A DNA stretch of 64,000 nt, taken from DASSKA01 sp035690905 (GTDB lineage Bacteria; Actinomycetota; Actinomycetes; Propionibacteriales; Nocardioidaceae). The notes beneath the pieces are model-generated. The model was given only the letters and a program-made list of their open reading frames with translations, was not told the origin of the DNA and ran no database searches. Shown piece after piece: positions 35,786 through 43,287 of this stretch (position 1 is its first letter; each line of letters opens with the position of its first letter). The position numbers and the translations under genes were made by a program. The stretch is from positions 1-64,000 of the forward strand of contig DASSKA010000009.1 in assembly GCA_035690905.1 (NCBI GenBank), in the 5' to 3' direction.

Positions 35786-36076
35786 TCAGTCCACCCCGGG
35801 CACGATGCGCATGTCACGCACCGCTCCGCCATCGAGCATTGCGATCGCGTCTTGGTACGCCGGGCCGTCGTGCGCCGCACGTGCGGCCTCGACCGAGTCG
35901 AACTCGATGACCACCGTCCGGGTCTTCTCACCGGACTCATAGGTCTCATCGGGCAGGCCTCGAGCCACGTACCTGCCACCCGCGGCCCGAAGGGCGGGGC
36001 CGGCAAGCTCGGCATACGCCGCAACCTTGCCCTCGTCGACGATCTCCCGGTAGATGGTAATCCAGTAGGCGCTCAT
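35786..36076 (-). CDS. DUF1330 (dimeric alpha/beta barrel) protein
   Basis: A 96-aa protein of the DUF1330 family: A-Y-W-I-T-I-Y-R-E-I at the start, G-G-R-Y-V-A-R-G, and V-V-I-E-F-D-S-V-E-A-A-R-A-A-H-D-G-P-A-Y-Q in the second half, matching the ferredoxin-like barrel fold. No enzymatic activity is known for most members. Single gene convergent with DUF1203; ATG start without a strong ribosome site. Confidence 0.9.
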   Translation of the reverse strand: MSAYWITIYREIVDEGKVAAYAELAGPALRAAGGRYVARGLPDETYESGEKTRTVVIEFDSVEAARAAHDGPAYQDAIAMLDGGAVRDMRIVPGVD

Positions 36077-36199
36077 GGCCTCATCCTGCCCCTACCAGGA
36101 CGGGCCCGTCCAAACGCCCCAGGCAACCGCCCTGGGTCACCGGCGCCGTCGCCGGCGACAGCCTGGTTCACGCGCCGCAGACGGGTTAGCGTGCCGGGC

Positions 36200-36583
36200 A
36201 TGAGAAGAGAGCCGCACGAGAACGTGGCGACGGTGCTGGTCGATCCGCGTGTTCTCGGCGACCTCGAGCTCGAGCTGATGGCCCTGGACCTGCGGGTGTG
36301 GCCGGTGAGCACCGCGCCCATCTGCGCGGACGGCACTCGGCACGCGTTCCAGGTCCGGCGCCGGCTGTTGATGAGCCATCGCGGCGCGTGGGACCTGGCC
36401 GCTGACTGGGTGCCGGTCTGGATCGGCTTCGGCGCCAGCTGGCAGAACGGCGACGAGCCGCTGCCCTGGGCGGCACACGAGGCACTGTGGGCCGCGCTGG
36501 ACTCCCGTGCGCAGCACGTGCGCTTCCAGCGCAGACTCGGCGGGGTCCCCCGCCTGCAGGTGCCGGACGACGCGTACCCCTGA
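36200..36583 (+). CDS. Hypothetical protein
   Basis: A 127-aa protein, not recognised. It is soluble, tryptophan-rich in the centre (W-P-V, W-D-L-A-A-D-W-V-P-V-W-I-G-F-G-A-S-W) and basic near R-R-R-L. The ATG at 36200 lies two codons after an in-frame GTG at 36191, also a possible start. Base composition and codon use fit the genome. It is divergent from the DUF1330 gene with 123 bp between them. Confidence 0.6.
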   Translation: MRREPHENVATVLVDPRVLGDLELELMALDLRVWPVSTAPICADGTRHAFQVRRRLLMSHRGAWDLAADWVPVWIGFGASWQNGDEPLPWAAHEALWAALDSRAQHVRFQRRLGGVPRLQVPDDAYP

Positions 36584-36602
36584 CCCGCCGGGCGCGAATA
36601 AC

Positions 36603-36686
36603 ATGGCCGTGGCAACCGTCAAGGTGCCGTATCGACGGCGCCGTGGCCGGGCCACGCTCATCAACCCTCTGACGGGACCGCAATGA
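36603..36686 (+). CDS. Possible 27-aa upstream ORF overlapping the dehydratase start
   Basis: An ATG at 36603 opens a 27-codon frame rich in basic residues (V-P-Y-R-R-R-R-G-R) whose TGA overlaps the dehydratase ATG as ATGA. It would couple translation of the dehydratase, whose own ribosome site is poor. It may equally be chance. Confidence 0.3.
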   Translation: MAVATVKVPYRRRRGRATLINPLTGPQ

Positions 36687-38386
36687 CCAACACGGAACAG
36701 GGCACGTCCACGGAAGGCGTCTTCGGACGACTGACCAACTACGGCGATCTCGGGTTCAGCAAGTTCATCCGGCGTGCCTTCCTCAGCTCGGCTGGACTCG
36801 ACGACGAGGACCTCGACCGTCCCGTGGTGGGCATCGTCAACACGACCTCCGACTACACGACCTGTCACCGCGAGATGCCCCAGGTGGTCGAGGCGGTCAA
36901 GCGAGGCGTCCTCGAAGCCGGCGGGCTGCCGATGGTCTTCCCCGTGATGTCGCTCGGCGAGATCTTGACCAACCCGACCACGATGTTGTTCCGCAACCTG
37001 ATGGCGATGGAGGTCGAGGAGCAGATCTCCTCACAGCCGATGGACGCCGTCGTGCTCGTCGGAGGTTGCGACAAGACGGTTCCCGCCGAGCTCATGGCCG
37101 CTGCGTCTGCGAACATCCCCGCCATCCAGCTCGTCGTCGGCCCGATGACCGTCGGCAACTACCAAGGCGAGCGCCTTGGCGCGTGCACGGACTGCCGTCG
37201 CATGTGGACCGAGCACCGAGCCGGCTCCATCGATGACGACCAGGTCATGAGGATCAACGCCGAGCTCGCGCCATCCGCCGGCACCTGCATGGTGATGGGC
37301 ACTGCCTCGACGATGGGTTGCGTCGTCGAGGCACTCGGCATGGCATTGCCCTACGCAGGCACCGCCCCGGCCACCTCGTCCGAACGGCTCCGGCTCTCCG
37401 TGGCAACCGGACGGCAAGCTGTCATGCTCGCCCGCTCCGGGCCAAGACCGTCTGAGGTCATGACGCGGTCCGCGTTCAAGAACGCCATCACGGTGCTCTC
37501 GGCTGTCGCCGGCTCCACCAATGTGGTCATCCACCTGACCGCGATCGCCCGCCGACTCGGCATCGACATCGACCTCGACACGTTCCACGAGATCTCCCAG
37601 TCGACCCCCGTCCTCGTCGACTGCAAGCCGGCCGGCTCGAACTACCTGCCCGACATGCACCGCGACGGTGGCGTGCCAGCACTGATGAAGGAGCTCGAGG
37701 ACGCCCTCGACCTCGAGGCAGTGACCGTCAGTGGCTTGACGCTTCGCGAGCAGCTCGCAGACGCCGAGCCGCCCCAGGATTGGCAGCACACGATCCGCAC
37801 CCGGCAAGACCCCCTCAAGTCTCCGGGCGCGCTTGTCACCCTCCGCGGCTCCCTCGCCCCCCAGGGCGCACTCATCAAAGCTGCTGCCGCCTCGCCCCAC
37901 CTGCTGGTGCACGAAGGCACTGCCCACGTGTTCGACTCGCTCGAGGAGGTCGAGGAGAGCCTCGACGATGAGAGGCTCGGACTCACCGCCGACCACGTGC
38001 TCGTGATGCGGAATATCGGTCCGGTGGGCGCCGGCATGCCCGAGGCGGGATCGATCCCGATCCCGAAGTACCTCGCCCGGCAGGGCATCCGAGACATGGT
38101 CCGGATCTCAGACGGCCGGATGAGCGGCACCGCCTACGGCACCATCATTCTCCACGTCAGCCCGGAAGCCGCGCTCGGTGGCCCTCTCGCGCTCGTCCGC
38201 AACGGGGACCGGATCCGCGTCGACATCCCGAACCGCACCGTCGACCTGCTCGTCGACGACGCGGAGCTCGAACGCCGGAGGAACGAGCTTGTCCTCCCAG
38301 AGCCGCCCGAGCGTGGATGGCGACGCCTCTACGCCCAGACCGTGAACCAGGCGTCCGACGGCGCCGACCTCGGCTTCCTTCGCTGA
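36683..38386 (+). CDS. IlvD/Edd-family dehydratase (sugar-acid dehydratase type)
   Basis: A 567-aa iron-sulfur dehydratase. Three cluster cysteines are visible: D-Y-T-T-C-H (near 65), G-G-C-D-K-T-V-P-A (near 131) and A-G-T-C-M-V-M-G-T-A-S-T-M (near 203), as in the [2Fe-2S] arabinonate/xylonate dehydratases. The C-terminal serine/glycine substrate segment V-R-I-S-D-G-R-M-S-G-T-A follows. Length and divergence from housekeeping IlvD favour a sugar-acid substrate. Third-position GC is somewhat lower than in neighbours and it stands next to a tRNA, so acquisition by transfer is possible. No pathway genes are adjacent. Confidence 0.85.
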   Translation: MTNTEQGTSTEGVFGRLTNYGDLGFSKFIRRAFLSSAGLDDEDLDRPVVGIVNTTSDYTTCHREMPQVVEAVKRGVLEAGGLPMVFPVMSLGEILTNPTTMLFRNLMAMEVEEQISSQPMDAVVLVGGCDKTVPAELMAAASANIPAIQLVVGPMTVGNYQGERLGACTDCRRMWTEHRAGSIDDDQVMRINAELAPSAGTCMVMGTASTMGCVVEALGMALPYAGTAPATSSERLRLSVATGRQAVMLARSGPRPSEVMTRSAFKNAITVLSAVAGSTNVVIHLTAIARRLGIDIDLDTFHEISQSTPVLVDCKPAGSNYLPDMHRDGGVPALMKELEDALDLEAVTVSGLTLREQLADAEPPQDWQHTIRTRQDPLKSPGALVTLRGSLAPQGALIKAAAASPHLLVHEGTAHVFDSLEEVEESLDDERLGLTADHVLVMRNIGPVGAGMPEAGSIPIPKYLARQGIRDMVRISDGRMSGTAYGTIILHVSPEAALGGPLALVRNGDRIRVDIPNRTVDLLVDDAELERRRNELVLPEPPERGWRRLYAQTVNQASDGADLGFLR

Positions 38387-38401
38387 CCAGCCTCAGCTGG
38401 T
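38386..38401 (+). terminator. Short hairpin between dehydratase gene and tRNA-Ala
   Basis: ACCAGC-CTCA-GCTGGT (38386-38401) is a perfect 6-bp stem with a tetraloop directly after the dehydratase stop and 4 bp from the 3' end of the tRNA on the other strand. It could end both transcripts. Confidence 0.45.
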
Positions 38402-38405
38402 GCTT

Positions 38406-38481
38406 TGGTGGAGCTGAGGGGACTCGAACCCCTGACCCCCTCCATGCCATGGAGGTGCGCTACCAGCTGCGCCACAGCCCC
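38406..38481 (-). tRNA. tRNA-Ala (anticodon GGC)
   Basis: The minus strand gives a 76-nt cloverleaf. The acceptor GGGGCTG pairs with CAGCTCC (one G-U), the D-arm holds GCGC and TGGTAGCGC, the anticodon loop is ATGGCAT with anticodon GGC at the centre of a CCTCC/GGAGG-type stem, and the T-loop is GGTTCGAGTCC. The CCA end is encoded (38406-38408). Confidence 0.97.
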
Positions 38482-38553
38482 GCCGCCCGGGCCACGCCGG
38501 GCAACCAGGGAATCTTAGCCAACGCCCCCGCCGGACGCGAAATCGGGCATGTT

Positions 38554-39210
38554 TCACACGTCGTCGGGCCGGCCGGCCGGGGCGTGGTGGCCGGGACGGA
38601 CCGACTCGTTGTAGCCGACCAGCCGCAGCCCGCTGATCGCGTCGTACTCCTCCAGCGTCGCCCACCCGCAGTTGTCCATCCCGTGGATCGTCGCGTAGAC
38701 GGCGGCCGGCCAACCCAGCAGCGCGAGCAGCCCGACCTTGATGCAGGCGCCGTGCATCACCACGATTCCGGTCTCGCCGTCCCGAAGAGTCTCGAGTGCC
38801 TCGCGCAGCGCCGGGACGACCCGTTCCTCGACGTCCGCGGCGACCTCCGCGCCGGGCACCCGCGCGGTGCCGTCACCGCGCACCCAGGAGGCGAACTCGG
38901 CCGGGAAGCTCTGCTCGAACTCGGCGAACGTCATGCCCTGCCGGGCGCCGACGTCGAACTCGCGCAGCCGCGCGTCGTACTTCGCTGCCAGTCCGGTCGC
39001 CTGCTCCAGCGGCGCGCAGGTCTGCCGGGCCCGGGCCAGGTCCGAGGACCAGAGCGCCGCGGGCTTCAGCGAGGAGAGGTACGGCGCGGCGGCCGCGGCC
39101 TGCTCCTGTCCCACCGCGTCCAGCTCGACGTCGGCATGTCCCTGCGCGCGGCCGGTGTCGTTCCAGGCGGTGCGCCCGTGCCTGAGCAGGATCAGCCGTC
39201 GGCCGCTCAC
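38554..39210 (-). CDS. Histidine phosphatase (phosphoglycerate mutase-like)
   Basis: A 218-aa histidine phosphatase. L-I-L-L-R-H-G-R-T-A-W-N at the N-terminus holds the phosphorylated His, followed by W-S-S-D-L-A-R-A-R-Q-T and the distal V-V-M-H-G-A-C-I histidine. The end is an extended loop with G-Y-N-E-S. Such neighbours of nadD-rsfS are often annotated as phosphatases of glucosyl-3-phosphoglycerate or as PGM; the substrate is not decided. GTG start overlaps the rsfS stop as GTGA. Confidence 0.93.
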   Translation of the reverse strand: MSGRRLILLRHGRTAWNDTGRAQGHADVELDAVGQEQAAAAAPYLSSLKPAALWSSDLARARQTCAPLEQATGLAAKYDARLREFDVGARQGMTFAEFEQSFPAEFASWVRGDGTARVPGAEVAADVEERVVPALREALETLRDGETGIVVMHGACIKVGLLALLGWPAAVYATIHGMDNCGWATLEEYDAISGLRLVGYNESVRPGHHAPAGRPDDV

Positions 39211-39599
39211 CCGTCGGATCCCGGGCCGCGGCCGGAGGTCACCGACTCCGGCAGCTCGACCAGCGGGCAGTCTCGCCACAGCCGCTCGAGGGCGTAGAAG
39301 GCGCGGGCCTGCTCATGCTGCACATGCACCACGATGTCGGCGTAGTCGATGAGCACCCACTGCCCGTCACGTTCGCCCTCGCGTCGTACCGGCTTTGCAC
39401 CGATGCCGCGCAGGCGGTCCTCGATCTCGTCGACCACCGCCCGCACCTGCCGGTCGTTCTGGGCCGAGCAGAGCAGGAACGCGTCGGTGATCACGAGCTG
39501 GTCGGACACGTCGAAGGCCACGATGTGCTCGGCGAGCTTGTCCGACGCGGCCTCCGCCGCCGTGCGGACCAGCTCGAGCGCACGGTTCGTCGCGGTCAC
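39207..39599 (-). CDS. rsfS: Ribosome silencing factor RsfS
   Basis: A 130-aa protein of the RsfS/Iojap family that binds L14 and prevents subunit joining. Hallmarks are I-V-A-F-D-V-S-D-Q-L-V-I-T-D-A-F-L-L-C-S-A-Q-N-D-R-Q-V and W-V-L-I-D-Y-A-D-I-V-V-H-V, then the F-Y-A-L-E-R-L-W helix. GTG start overlaps the nadD stop as GTGA. Middle gene of nadD-rsfS-phosphatase. Confidence 0.96.
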   Translation of the reverse strand: MTATNRALELVRTAAEAASDKLAEHIVAFDVSDQLVITDAFLLCSAQNDRQVRAVVDEIEDRLRGIGAKPVRREGERDGQWVLIDYADIVVHVQHEQARAFYALERLWRDCPLVELPESVTSGRGPGSDG

Positions 39600-40249
39600 G
39601 AGCCTCCTAGGGTGTAGTCAGGCTTGGGCTTGGTGTAGAGCGAGTACTTGTTGATGTACTGCACCACGCCGTCCGGGACCAGGTACCACACCGGGTCCCC
39701 CCCGGCTCGGCGCTTGCGCACATCGCTGGAGGAGATGGCCAGTGCGGGGATCTCCACGATGGTGACCCGATCCTCCGGGATGCCCTCCAGCGTGGAGGCG
39801 TCCATCTCGTAGCCGGGGCGGGTACAGCCGACGAAGTGCGCCAGCGAGAACAGCTCCGCAGCGTCCCGCCAGGTGAAGATGTCGCCGAGCGCGTCCGCGC
39901 CGGTGATGAAGTACAGGTCGGCGTCCGCCATCACCGCGTGCAGGTCGCGCAGCGTGTCGATGGTGTACGTCGGACCCAACCGGTCGATGTCCACGCGGGA
40001 CACCCAGAACCGGGGGTTCGACGCGGTGGCGATCACCGTCATCAGGTACCGGTCCTCGGCGGGCGACACCTCACGAGCGGACTTCTGCCACGGCTCGCCG
40101 GTCGGCACGAACACGACCTCGTCGAGCTCGAACCAGGCCTGCACCTCGCTGGCGGCGACCAGGTGCCCGTGGTGCACGGGGTCGAACGTCCCGCCCATCA
40201 CCCCCACGCGGCGTCGCGCGTGCCGTGGCGGGATCCCGATCTCGGTCAC
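39596..40249 (-). CDS. nadD: Nicotinate-mononucleotide adenylyltransferase
   Basis: A 217-aa nucleotidyltransferase converting nicotinate mononucleotide and ATP to nicotinate adenine dinucleotide in NAD synthesis. G-V-M-G-G-T-F-D-P-V-H-H-G-H-L carries the (H/T)xGH motif; D-L-Y-F-I-T-G-A-D-A and the I-S-S-S-D-V-R-K-R signature near residue 177 complete the active site. GTG start at 40249; the first 15 residues are basic and may be partly non-native. First of three overlapping genes. Confidence 0.95.
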   Translation of the reverse strand: MTEIGIPPRHARRRVGVMGGTFDPVHHGHLVAASEVQAWFELDEVVFVPTGEPWQKSAREVSPAEDRYLMTVIATASNPRFWVSRVDIDRLGPTYTIDTLRDLHAVMADADLYFITGADALGDIFTWRDAAELFSLAHFVGCTRPGYEMDASTLEGIPEDRVTIVEIPALAISSSDVRKRRAGGDPVWYLVPDGVVQYINKYSLYTKPKPDYTLGGS

Positions 40250-40274
40250 GCCGGCTCAGCGGGGCCCGGTCGGA

Positions 40275-40421
40275 TCACGAGTGCTCGCGTCCCCTGCCGA
40301 TGGCGAGCAGCACCAGCATGGCGATCAGGAACAGACCGATCATGATGCCGCCGACGATCCACTTGTTGATGCCGCCTTGGGACCCTTCGGCGAGGGTCGT
40401 GATCAGGGGGGTGAACAGCAT
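40275..40421 (-). CDS. Small single-pass membrane protein (48 aa)
   Basis: A 48-codon ORF reading M-L-F-T-P-L-I-T-T-L-A-E-G, then N-K-W, a hydrophobic helix of about 20 residues (I-V-G-G-I-M-I-G-L-F-L-I-A-M-L-V-L-L) and a basic tail R-G-R-E-H-S. It ends 25 bp before nadD in the same direction, so it is probably the first gene of that operon. Codon use and the clean helix support a real protein. No function is known to me. Confidence 0.65.
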   Translation of the reverse strand: MLFTPLITTLAEGSQGGINKWIVGGIMIGLFLIAMLVLLAIGRGREHS

Positions 40422-40472
40422 GGGGCTACCCTACCGTGCCCGGGCGCAAGGCTCGCTGAGCCGGTCGTCCGT

Positions 40473-41645
40473 TCAGGTGAGCAGCGTCGCGTGCACGCCG
40501 CCGGGGAACCGGGGGGTGAACCGGGTGCCGCCGAGGACCTGACGCAGCTGCTCCAGCCGCTCCCCGAGCAGCGCGCGGTGGGCGCGCCCCAACGGCATGA
40601 ACAGGTGGGTGCGGACCTCGCCGTCCGGGCGCTGCGCCCAGGCGCCGACGACCCGGCCGTCGGCCCACACCGTCGCACCGGCGTTGCCGTTGCGGTCGAA
40701 CACGTCGGCGCACCGCGCGTCGAGGTACCAGTCGCGTCGCTTCCAGCCCATCGTCGTGGGGTCCAGCGACGGCAGCAGCGCCACCGACGGCTCGTCGCCG
40801 GCCGGGCTCTCGTCCCCGGCGGCCATCCAGCCGGGCGCGCCGTCGAGGTCGACCTCCACGGCGCCGCAGTCGGCCAGCGCCGTGCGGACCGTTGTCACCG
40901 GCAGGCCGGTCCACCACTGCACGTCCTCGGTGGTGACCGGGCCGAACCCGCTCAGGTAGCGGGCCACCAGGTCGCTCGCCGCGATGCGCGGGGCCATCCC
41001 GGCGACGCCTCCCGGCAGCCAGGTGTCCATGGCCGCCCAGGTGTAAGCCCCGCTGACCCAGGTCCCGGTCGGGCGGGTGCGCACCAGCACGCCCTCGAAG
41101 CCGAGCTCGAGGAGGACCCGGGTGTGCGCGGAGACGGTGGCGGCGTAGCTCTTGCCCGGCGACAGCTCCAGGGGCTGCCGGAGCGCCGGCACCTTCTCGC
41201 CCAGCGCCCGAGCGGTCATCGGGCCGTGCTCGTGCAGCGCGGCCAGCACCTGGTCACGCGCGTCGTCGAGCCACGCCTCCGGGTCGGCCACCCCCGACGC
41301 CTGCAGCAGGCCGAGCGTGCGCCGACGCTCGCGCCCGACCAGCCGGCGGGTGGTGGCCGCGTGCATGGCCCGCAGCGCAGCCGGGGTGGCCACCCACAGC
41401 GTGCGCCGCATCGCGTGGTGGCGGACCAGCTCGCGCTGCTCGTAGAGGGTCTTCTCCACCGCCTCGACGTCCGGATGGTCCATCCGGGCCGCCGCGGAGA
41501 GGAAGACGCTGACCGGGTCGCTGGAGTGCAGCGCGACCAGGTCCTCGACCAGGGCGGGCAGGTCGTCGGTGCGCCGGCCGGGCAGCAGCCGGTGCCGGTG
41601 CGCCAGCCGGGCGCGGCGCTCCTCGACGGCGATGGTACGGGTCAC
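40473..41645 (-). CDS. Winged helix DNA-binding domain protein (AlkZ/HTH_42-like)
   Basis: A 390-aa protein of the HTH_42 family, which includes AlkZ/YcaQ glycosylases that unhook interstrand DNA crosslinks. Seen are L-V-A-L-H-S-S-D-P-V-S-V-F-L-S-A near 35, L-V-R-H-H-A-M-R-R-T-L-W-V, L-L-E-L-G-F-E-G-V-L, F-G-P-V-T-T-E-D-V-Q-W-W-T-G-L and the late D-R-N-G-N-A-G-A-T-V-W-A-D-G-R-V-V-G-A-W. Whether this copy has glycosylase activity is unknown. It stands alone between the small membrane protein and a 115-aa gene. Confidence 0.85.
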   Translation of the reverse strand: MTRTIAVEERRARLAHRHRLLPGRRTDDLPALVEDLVALHSSDPVSVFLSAAARMDHPDVEAVEKTLYEQRELVRHHAMRRTLWVATPAALRAMHAATTRRLVGRERRRTLGLLQASGVADPEAWLDDARDQVLAALHEHGPMTARALGEKVPALRQPLELSPGKSYAATVSAHTRVLLELGFEGVLVRTRPTGTWVSGAYTWAAMDTWLPGGVAGMAPRIAASDLVARYLSGFGPVTTEDVQWWTGLPVTTVRTALADCGAVEVDLDGAPGWMAAGDESPAGDEPSVALLPSLDPTTMGWKRRDWYLDARCADVFDRNGNAGATVWADGRVVGAWAQRPDGEVRTHLFMPLGRAHRALLGERLEQLRQVLGGTRFTPRFPGGVHATLLT

Positions 41646-41691
41646 CCGAGACAGTCTGGCACCGCGGACGGACGGGTCGACCGAGCCGGGA

Positions 41692-42039
41692 TCAGAACGG
41701 CAGGGGCATCACGTCGGACAGGTCGGCCACGGCGTACTCCACCCCCCGGCCCAGGAAGACCGGCCGCTCCAGCACCTCGAGCCCGACCACCTCCCAGCGC
41801 GGCAAGCCGGCCGAGTCGCGGTACTCGTTCCACACCCGCAGAGCCAGCGAGGAGGCGTCGAGCAGGCTCTCGGCCTCCTCCCAGTACTGGATCTCCGCGC
41901 GCGAGGAGGAGTACTTCAGCGAGTGCAGAAAGGGACGCTGGTCAGCGAGCCGGCGCAGTCCCCCGCGCACGATCAACGGCTCCACCGCGTCGCCTGCGAC
42001 CGTGACGGTCACGTGCCAAAGCCTGCAGGGCTCGCGCAC
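41692..42039 (-). CDS. Hypothetical actinobacterial protein
   Basis: A 115-aa protein, not assigned to a named family. V-T-V-T-V at the start, then R-L-A-D-Q-R-P-F-L-H-S-L-K-Y, E-I-Q-Y-W-E-E and L-A-L-R-V-W-N-E-Y-R look like a conserved alpha/beta domain. The GTG start at 42039 is supported by AAGAGGTGATCT just upstream, a good ribosome site. It begins 3 bp after proB, so it is the third gene of obg-proB and is probably coupled. Confidence 0.7.
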   Translation of the reverse strand: MREPCRLWHVTVTVAGDAVEPLIVRGGLRRLADQRPFLHSLKYSSSRAEIQYWEEAESLLDASSLALRVWNEYRDSAGLPRWEVVGLEVLERPVFLGRGVEYAVADLSDVMPLPF

Positions 42040-42042
42040 AGA

Positions 42043-43287
42043 TCACCTCTTGTCCCGGGGGGCGGTTCGTGTAGTGCCAGTGTGACCTGATGTCGCGTCG
42101 GCCACGCCCCGAATGCCGAATGTTTTCCCGGTGGATGGCGCGTCCCCACGTCCTCCGCCGTCCCGGCTGCCGGCGGCCACCGCGCGAGACAGCAGCACCA
42201 GGTCGTCGCGGTGCACCACCTCGCGTTCGTACGACGCACCGAGCTCCCGCGCCAGCTCCCGCGTGGACCGGCCCAGCAACCCGGGAAGCTCCTCGGAGTC
42301 GTAGTTCACCAGCCCCCGCGCGACCGGCCGGCCGTCGGGGTCGAGCAGGTCGACCGGGTCGCCCCCGGAGAACGTGCCGGAGACCTCGGTGACCCCGGCC
42401 GGCAGCAAGGAGGCCCGCCGTGCCGTGATCGCCCGGGTGGCGCCGGCGTCCAGGAGCAGCCGGCCCTTCGGCTCGGTGGCGTGCGCCAGCCAGAGCAGCC
42501 GGGTCGGCCGGCGACGGCCGGTCGGGTGGAACAGGGTGCCCGCCGGCGTCCCGGCCAATGCGGCCGCGGCGTGCTCCGCGGAGGTGAGCACCACCCGGAT
42601 GCCGGCCTCCGTGGCGATCCGCGCGGCTTCCACCTTGGTGGCCATCCCGCCGGTGCCCAGCCCGGACGAGCCGGCCCCGCCGATCCGGACCGGCTGCAGG
42701 TCGGCCGGCCCGGCGACCTCGGTGAGAAGGGTGGCCCCGGGCCGTCCCGGGGGCCCGTCGTACAGCCCGGCGACGTCGCTGAGCAGCAGCAGCAGGTCGG
42801 CGTGCACCAGGTGCGCGACCAGTGCGGCCAGCCGGTCGTTGTCCCCGAACCGGATCTCGGAGGTGGCGACGGTGTCGTTCTCGTTGACCACGGGAAGCAC
42901 GCCCATCTCCAGCAGCCGGGCGAACGTGCGGTAGGCGTTGCGGTAGTGGGTGCGGCGGGTGACGTCGTCGACGGTGAGCAGCACCTGTCCGACCCGGATG
43001 CCGTGGCCGGCGAACCGGTCGGTGTAGGCGTGCACCAGCACGCCCTGGCCCACCGAGGCGGCGGCCTGCTGGGTGGCCAGGTCCCGCGGCCTGCTGCGCA
43101 GCCCGAGAGGCGCCAGCCCTGCCGCGATGGCCCCGGAGGAGACCAGCACCACCTCGCTGCCGCGCTCGCGGGCGCCCGCGAGAGCCTCGACGAGGGCGGC
43201 CAGCCGGTCCACGTCGAGCCCGCCCGCGGCCGTGGTCAGGGACGACGAGCCGACCTTGACCACCACCCGGGCGGGACGGCTGCTCAC
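42043..43287 (-). CDS. proB: Glutamate 5-kinase
   Basis: A 414-aa enzyme phosphorylating glutamate in the first step of proline synthesis. The kinase domain shows V-V-K-V-G-S-S-S-L, V-L-V-S-S-G-A-I-A-A-G and N-E-N-D-T-V-A, and F-G-D-N-D-R-L-A-A-L-V. A PUA domain follows (about 285-360). The C-terminus has about 45 extra low-complexity residues after L-L-S-R-A-V, beyond the family end. proA, usually next to proB, is not here. GTG start overlaps the obg stop (GTGA). Confidence 0.95.
   Translation of the reverse strand: MSSRPARVVVKVGSSSLTTAAGGLDVDRLAALVEALAGARERGSEVVLVSSGAIAAGLAPLGLRSRPRDLATQQAAASVGQGVLVHAYTDRFAGHGIRVGQVLLTVDDVTRRTHYRNAYRTFARLLEMGVLPVVNENDTVATSEIRFGDNDRLAALVAHLVHADLLLLLSDVAGLYDGPPGRPGATLLTEVAGPADLQPVRIGGAGSSGLGTGGMATKVEAARIATEAGIRVVLTSAEHAAAALAGTPAGTLFHPTGRRRPTRLLWLAHATEPKGRLLLDAGATRAITARRASLLPAGVTEVSGTFSGGDPVDLLDPDGRPVARGLVNYDSEELPGLLGRSTRELARELGASYEREVVHRDDLVLLSRAVAAGSRDGGGRGDAPSTGKTFGIRGVADATSGHTGTTRTAPRDKR

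Noticed and set aside
36683..38481. Genomic island integrated at tRNA-Ala
   Set aside because: No integrase and no duplicate of the tRNA 3' end were found in the window; only codon flavour hints at transfer.
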